Assembly (NCBI GenBank): GCA_020201295.1 | Contig: JAIVHA010000177.1 | Coordinates: 1-8,727 of the forward strand | Source of the DNA: Lysobacteraceae bacterium | GTDB taxonomy: Bacteria > Pseudomonadota > Gammaproteobacteria > DSM-19610 | Length of the DNA: 8,727 bases | Reading direction: 5' to 3' | Notes under the pieces: generated by a model | What the model was told of the DNA's origin: nothing | The model's database searches: none | The model's input: the letters and a program-made list of their open reading frames with translations, nothing else | Shown: positions 6,430 to 8,727 of the stretch, one piece after another | Layout of the letters: every line of letters begins with the position of its first letter | How positions within the stretch are numbered: the stretch's first letter is position 1 | Made by a program: the position numbers and the translations under genes

Positions 6430-6977
6430 AAATAATCAGTCGCATCTGCAGCAGTCAGGTCCTGCGCAGCCGGATCGCGGATTCCCGCGGTCGGCTCTAC
6501 CGGGTTGCGCTTGCCTGGTGCAACAATGCCATGCTGGCCGATGACCTGGTCCAGGAAACCATGGCCATTGCCATTCAGCGTCATCATCAGTTACGCGATC
6601 AGGAACGGCTCTATGCCTGGCTGTACAGTATCCTGAACAATACCTGGCGACAGCATTTGCGACGCCAGCGCGATTACAGCCAGTACGATGAGGATCTGCA
6701 GCACGACGAGCGGGACCCGGAATTCAATATGCAGGCCCTGGAGATCATCACCAAGGTACGCAAGGCTGTTTCCGCCCTGCCCGAGGACCAGCGCCAGGTG
6801 ATCGCCCTGGTGGACCTGGAAGGCTTTACCTATTGCGAAGTCGCCGGCATCCTGGAGATCCCCATCGGCACGGTCATGAGCCGTCTGCACCGGGCACGGA
6901 AATCGCTGCAGAATGTACTGGAAGAACTGAAACCGCGGCACGAGATTCGCAAAGATCATCTTCGCAGAGTGAAATGA
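6414..6977 (+). CDS. ECF-type RNA polymerase sigma factor
   Basis: A 187-residue sigma-70 family protein of the extracytoplasmic-function group, which directs RNA polymerase to envelope or stress promoters. Sigma region 2 spans ~20-85, with LADDLVQETMAIAI (41-54) in region 2.2 and LYAWLYSILNNTWRQHLRRQR after it. Region 4 spans ~112-170, with ALPEDQRQVIALVDLEGFTYCEVA and the region 4.2 helix-turn-helix IPIGTVMSRLHRARKSL. The frame is open only from ~6387. The sole ATG/GTG/TTG before the domain is the GTG at 6414; the next, M40, falls inside region 2. No Shine-Dalgarno lies at normal distance from 6414 (GAAGGG is ~17 nt upstream). The first five codons derive from the dispersed repeat, so the native start may have been lost or replaced. 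The anti-sigma gene begins 1 nt after the stop. Confidence 0.9.
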   Translation: MTRQSQIISRICSSQVLRSRIADSRGRLYRVALAWCNNAMLADDLVQETMAIAIQRHHQLRDQERLYAWLYSILNNTWRQHLRRQRDYSQYDEDLQHDERDPEFNMQALEIITKVRKAVSALPEDQRQVIALVDLEGFTYCEVAGILEIPIGTVMSRLHRARKSLQNVLEELKPRHEIRKDHLRRVK

Positions 6978-6978
6978 G

Positions 6979-7701
6979 ATGAACGCACGACCAATATTCA
7001 GTGACGATTTGCTGCATGCCTACATCGATGGCGAAGTGGATGCCCTGACAGGACAGCAGATCCAGGACGCCATGAAACAGGATGCGGCACTGCGCAACCG
7101 CGTTCATGCCTTGTCGAATACCAAGGAGATGATGCGGCTGGCCTTCTCCAGCGCAAAACCGCCCAGGGCGAGCAAGCCACTGACGGCACCGAACCGCGTC
7201 CGGCCAATGTACGGTCTGGTGGCCTCACTGCTGGTACTTACACTGTGTTTTGGCGTGGGGGTGCTGGGCTATCGAACCGCCCCCTTGCTGGAACAGGTGC
7301 TCGCCAGTCAGCCAGCGCCAAGTGCCCCGGCGCGGCTGGTTGTGCACGTCGGTGAATCCGATCCTGAGCGTTTCGCGGCCACCCTGGCCTACACGGAGCG
7401 CTATCTCAGGGAACAGGCCGGCTCCGGGGCCATGGTCGAAGTGGTGGCCAATGCCGGGGGGCTGGACCTGCTGCTCCAGGGAGGCTCACCTCATGAAGCG
7501 CGGATCCTGGAAATGATGGATCGCTATGAAAACCTGCACTTCGTGGCCTGCATGAACACCCTGCGCAAGCTGCAGCGCCAGGGTGCCACCCCGGCGCTGA
7601 TCCGGGATGTCCAAGCCGACCGCACCGCCGTGGACCACATCGTCGAGCGTGTATTGCAGGGCTGGACCTACGTCAAGGTCGATCAGCTACCCGAGGTCTG
7701 A
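6979..7701 (+). CDS. Anti-sigma-like membrane protein with periplasmic DsrE-like domain
   Basis: A 240-residue one-pass inner-membrane protein. The N-terminus resembles anti-sigma domains (DDLLHAYIDGEVDALTGQQI...DAALRNRVHAL, residues 9-45) but lacks the H-x3-C-x2-C zinc motif. A transmembrane helix spans ~77-98. The periplasmic part (~118-233) is DsrE-like: RLVVHVGESDPERFAATLAY, GGLDLLLQGGS, HFVACMNTLRKLQ with C191, and a closing GWTYVKV. It parallels the secreted DsrE domain encoded divergently (RVVLQISDPDPFKQTLVLN, GLRLLLK, FSACENT). Its position 1 nt after the sigma stop (AATGAGATG) implies co-translation. The likely role is to sequester the sigma factor at the membrane and release it on a periplasmic signal sensed by the DsrE-like domain; the signal is unknown. 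Its last 15 bases overlap the end of mtnC on the opposite strand. Confidence 0.82.
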   Translation: MNARPIFSDDLLHAYIDGEVDALTGQQIQDAMKQDAALRNRVHALSNTKEMMRLAFSSAKPPRASKPLTAPNRVRPMYGLVASLLVLTLCFGVGVLGYRTAPLLEQVLASQPAPSAPARLVVHVGESDPERFAATLAYTERYLREQAGSGAMVEVVANAGGLDLLLQGGSPHEARILEMMDRYENLHFVACMNTLRKLQRQGATPALIRDVQADRTAVDHIVERVLQGWTYVKVDQLPEV

Positions 7702-8379
7702 AAAATCCCGCGCCTGGCGGTGGGCAGGCGCCTGTTCCAACTCGCCGTCGCGCACCAGCTGGCGGGTCTGCACACCGGCTTCCCGTGCCGCGTCCAGTTC
7801 CGCCACGATATCCGATAAGAACAGTACCTCTTCGGCCGGCAGGCCGATCGCCGACAGGATATGGCGATAGGACTCCGGCTCCTGCTTGGGGCCGGTAGTG
7901 GTATCGAAGTAGCCGCTGAACAAGGGGGTCAGGTCCCCCGCGGCAGTGTGGGCGAACAGCAGCTTCTGGGCATGGATGGAACCGGAGGAATACAGGTACA
8001 GCCGAATGCCTTGCCCGTGCCAGCGTCGCAATGCCGCCTCCGCGTCGGGATAGAGATGGCCGTGCAGTTCCCCGTCCCGGTAGCCCTGCTCCCAGATCAG
8101 GCCTTGCAATTGCTTGAGGGGCGTGACCTTACGGTCCTCGTCGATCCAGCCTTCCAGCTGCCCGATGACCGCCTCCAGGCTGATGTCCTGCGCCGGAACA
8201 GACCGTTCTCCTGCCATCAGCACCCGCGCCTGGTCCAGGGCCCGCGTCACCTCGGGATCATCGGACCGCTTGCGCACGAAGTCCGCGATGCGCGCGCGGG
8301 CATAGGGAAACAGCTTGTCCTTCACGAAGGACAGGGCCGTGGTGGTACCTTCGATATCGGTGACGATGGCGCGGATCAC
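7687..8379 (-). CDS. mtnC: Acireductone synthase (enolase-phosphatase E1)
   Basis: A HAD-superfamily enzyme of methionine salvage. It enolises and dephosphorylates 2,3-diketo-5-methylthiopentyl-1-phosphate to the acireductone in the cytoplasm. At 230 residues it has normal length. Visible motifs are HAD motif I with the E1 signature DIEGTTT (D8, E10), motif II YSSGS (S131-S132), a conserved lysine in TTTGPKQEPESY (K165) and motif III FLSDIVAELDAAREAG (D190). It starts with GTG at 8379, overlapping the mtnD stop by 4 nt (GTGA), so translation is probably coupled. It converges on the anti-sigma gene, with the two coding ends overlapping by 15 bp. Confidence 0.96.
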   Translation of the reverse strand: MIRAIVTDIEGTTTALSFVKDKLFPYARARIADFVRKRSDDPEVTRALDQARVLMAGERSVPAQDISLEAVIGQLEGWIDEDRKVTPLKQLQGLIWEQGYRDGELHGHLYPDAEAALRRWHGQGIRLYLYSSGSIHAQKLLFAHTAAGDLTPLFSGYFDTTTGPKQEPESYRHILSAIGLPAEEVLFLSDIVAELDAAREAGVQTRQLVRDGELEQAPAHRQARDFSDLG

Positions 8380-8727
8380 GCGTCGCTACCGCAGTACTCG
8401 TCCATAGTGGGGAAGCGGCTGGCGATGTCGCTGCCGGTGAAGTCCGCCACCCAGCCCTCGGGCGTGGTGAACAGGCGGATGCATTTAAAATAAGGCGCCG
8501 AGCCCATATCGAACCAGTGGGTGGTATTGGCCGGTACGCTGATCAGGTCGCCCTGCTGGCACAGCAACAGGTAGACCTTGGAATCCACGTGCAGGTAGAA
8601 GAGCCCGCTGCCGGCCACGAAGAAGCGCACCTCGAAATCCCCATGGGTGTGCTCGGCGAGAAACTTGTTGCGAAAGGTTTCCCGTTCCGGATGGTCTGGA
8701 TGCAGGCTCACCACGTCGACGGACTGG
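8376..8727 (-). CDS. mtnD: Acireductone dioxygenase, 5'-partial at window edge
   Basis: A cupin-fold metalloenzyme that cleaves acireductone with O2 to the 2-keto acid precursor of methionine plus formate (Fe form) or to off-pathway products (Ni form). The frame is open to the window end, where QSVDVVSLHPDHPERE is already family sequence. About 116 of the usual ~180 residues are present and the N-terminus lies outside, so the GTG at 8714 is not the real start. The metal ligands are visible: EHTHGDFEVRFF (HxHx3E; His codons at 8649-8651 and 8643-8645, Glu at 8631-8633) and the distal His in ANTTHWFDMG (8517-8519). It is co-oriented and overlapping with mtnC. In related gammaproteobacteria mtnB often precedes mtnD, but that cannot be seen here. 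Confidence 0.95.
   Translation of the reverse strand, partial: QSVDVVSLHPDHPERETFRNKFLAEHTHGDFEVRFFVAGSGLFYLHVDSKVYLLLCQQGDLISVPANTTHWFDMGSAPYFKCIRLFTTPEGWVADFTGSDIASRFPTMDEYCGSDA

Overview
The window looks like a GC-rich gammaproteobacterial chromosome segment. The methionine-salvage order mtnD-mtnC, RimO, MgtC, a CHAD remnant, DsrE-type sulfur-relay folds and porin-type sequence would fit a sulfur-metabolising or environmental lineage such as the Chromatiales/Ectothiorhodospiraceae. That placement is inference from gene content, not a phylogeny. I saw no transposase, phage gene, CRISPR array, tRNA or rRNA.

Layout, left to right. Positions 1-158 hold a possible weak terminator and a short CTTTGCG triplet. 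rimO (159-1478, +) encodes the S12 methylthiotransferase. A nested palindromic MITE-like element follows (1490-1683). Next come a possible small one-pass membrane protein (1721-1930, +) and a leader hairpin (1944-1972). A 759-residue orphan membrane histidine kinase follows (2004-4283, +; MASE3-like membrane domain, two PAS-like segments, HisKA, HATPase). It converges on mgtC/sapB (4324-4758, -), which lies downstream of a CHAD-domain remnant (4795-5141, -). The remnant's 5' end is cut off where repetitive DNA begins. Positions 5142-5443 are almost entirely repeat-like, including a perfect 31-bp inverted repeat.

The most interesting part is 5444-7701. A minus-strand gene encodes a secreted DsrE-like domain joined in frame to the C-terminal strands of an outer-membrane porin. 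Divergent from it lies an ECF sigma factor, followed after 1 nt by an anti-sigma-like one-pass membrane protein. The periplasmic part of that protein is also DsrE-like and keeps a cysteine at the equivalent place. The two DsrE-like domains are visibly related to each other. This suggests a cell-envelope sigma/anti-sigma module that reads a periplasmic sulfur or thiol state through a DsrE fold, with a paralogous secreted DsrE protein as partner or target. The only visible initiation codon for the sigma factor (GTG) lies inside a second, half-length copy of the dispersed repeat seen after rimO, so mobile repeat DNA may have remodelled this locus.

The right end holds the methionine-salvage genes mtnC (7687-8379, -) and mtnD (partial, running off the window). 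Their start and stop codons overlap by 4 nt. mtnC converges on the anti-sigma gene with a 15-nt overlap of coding ends.
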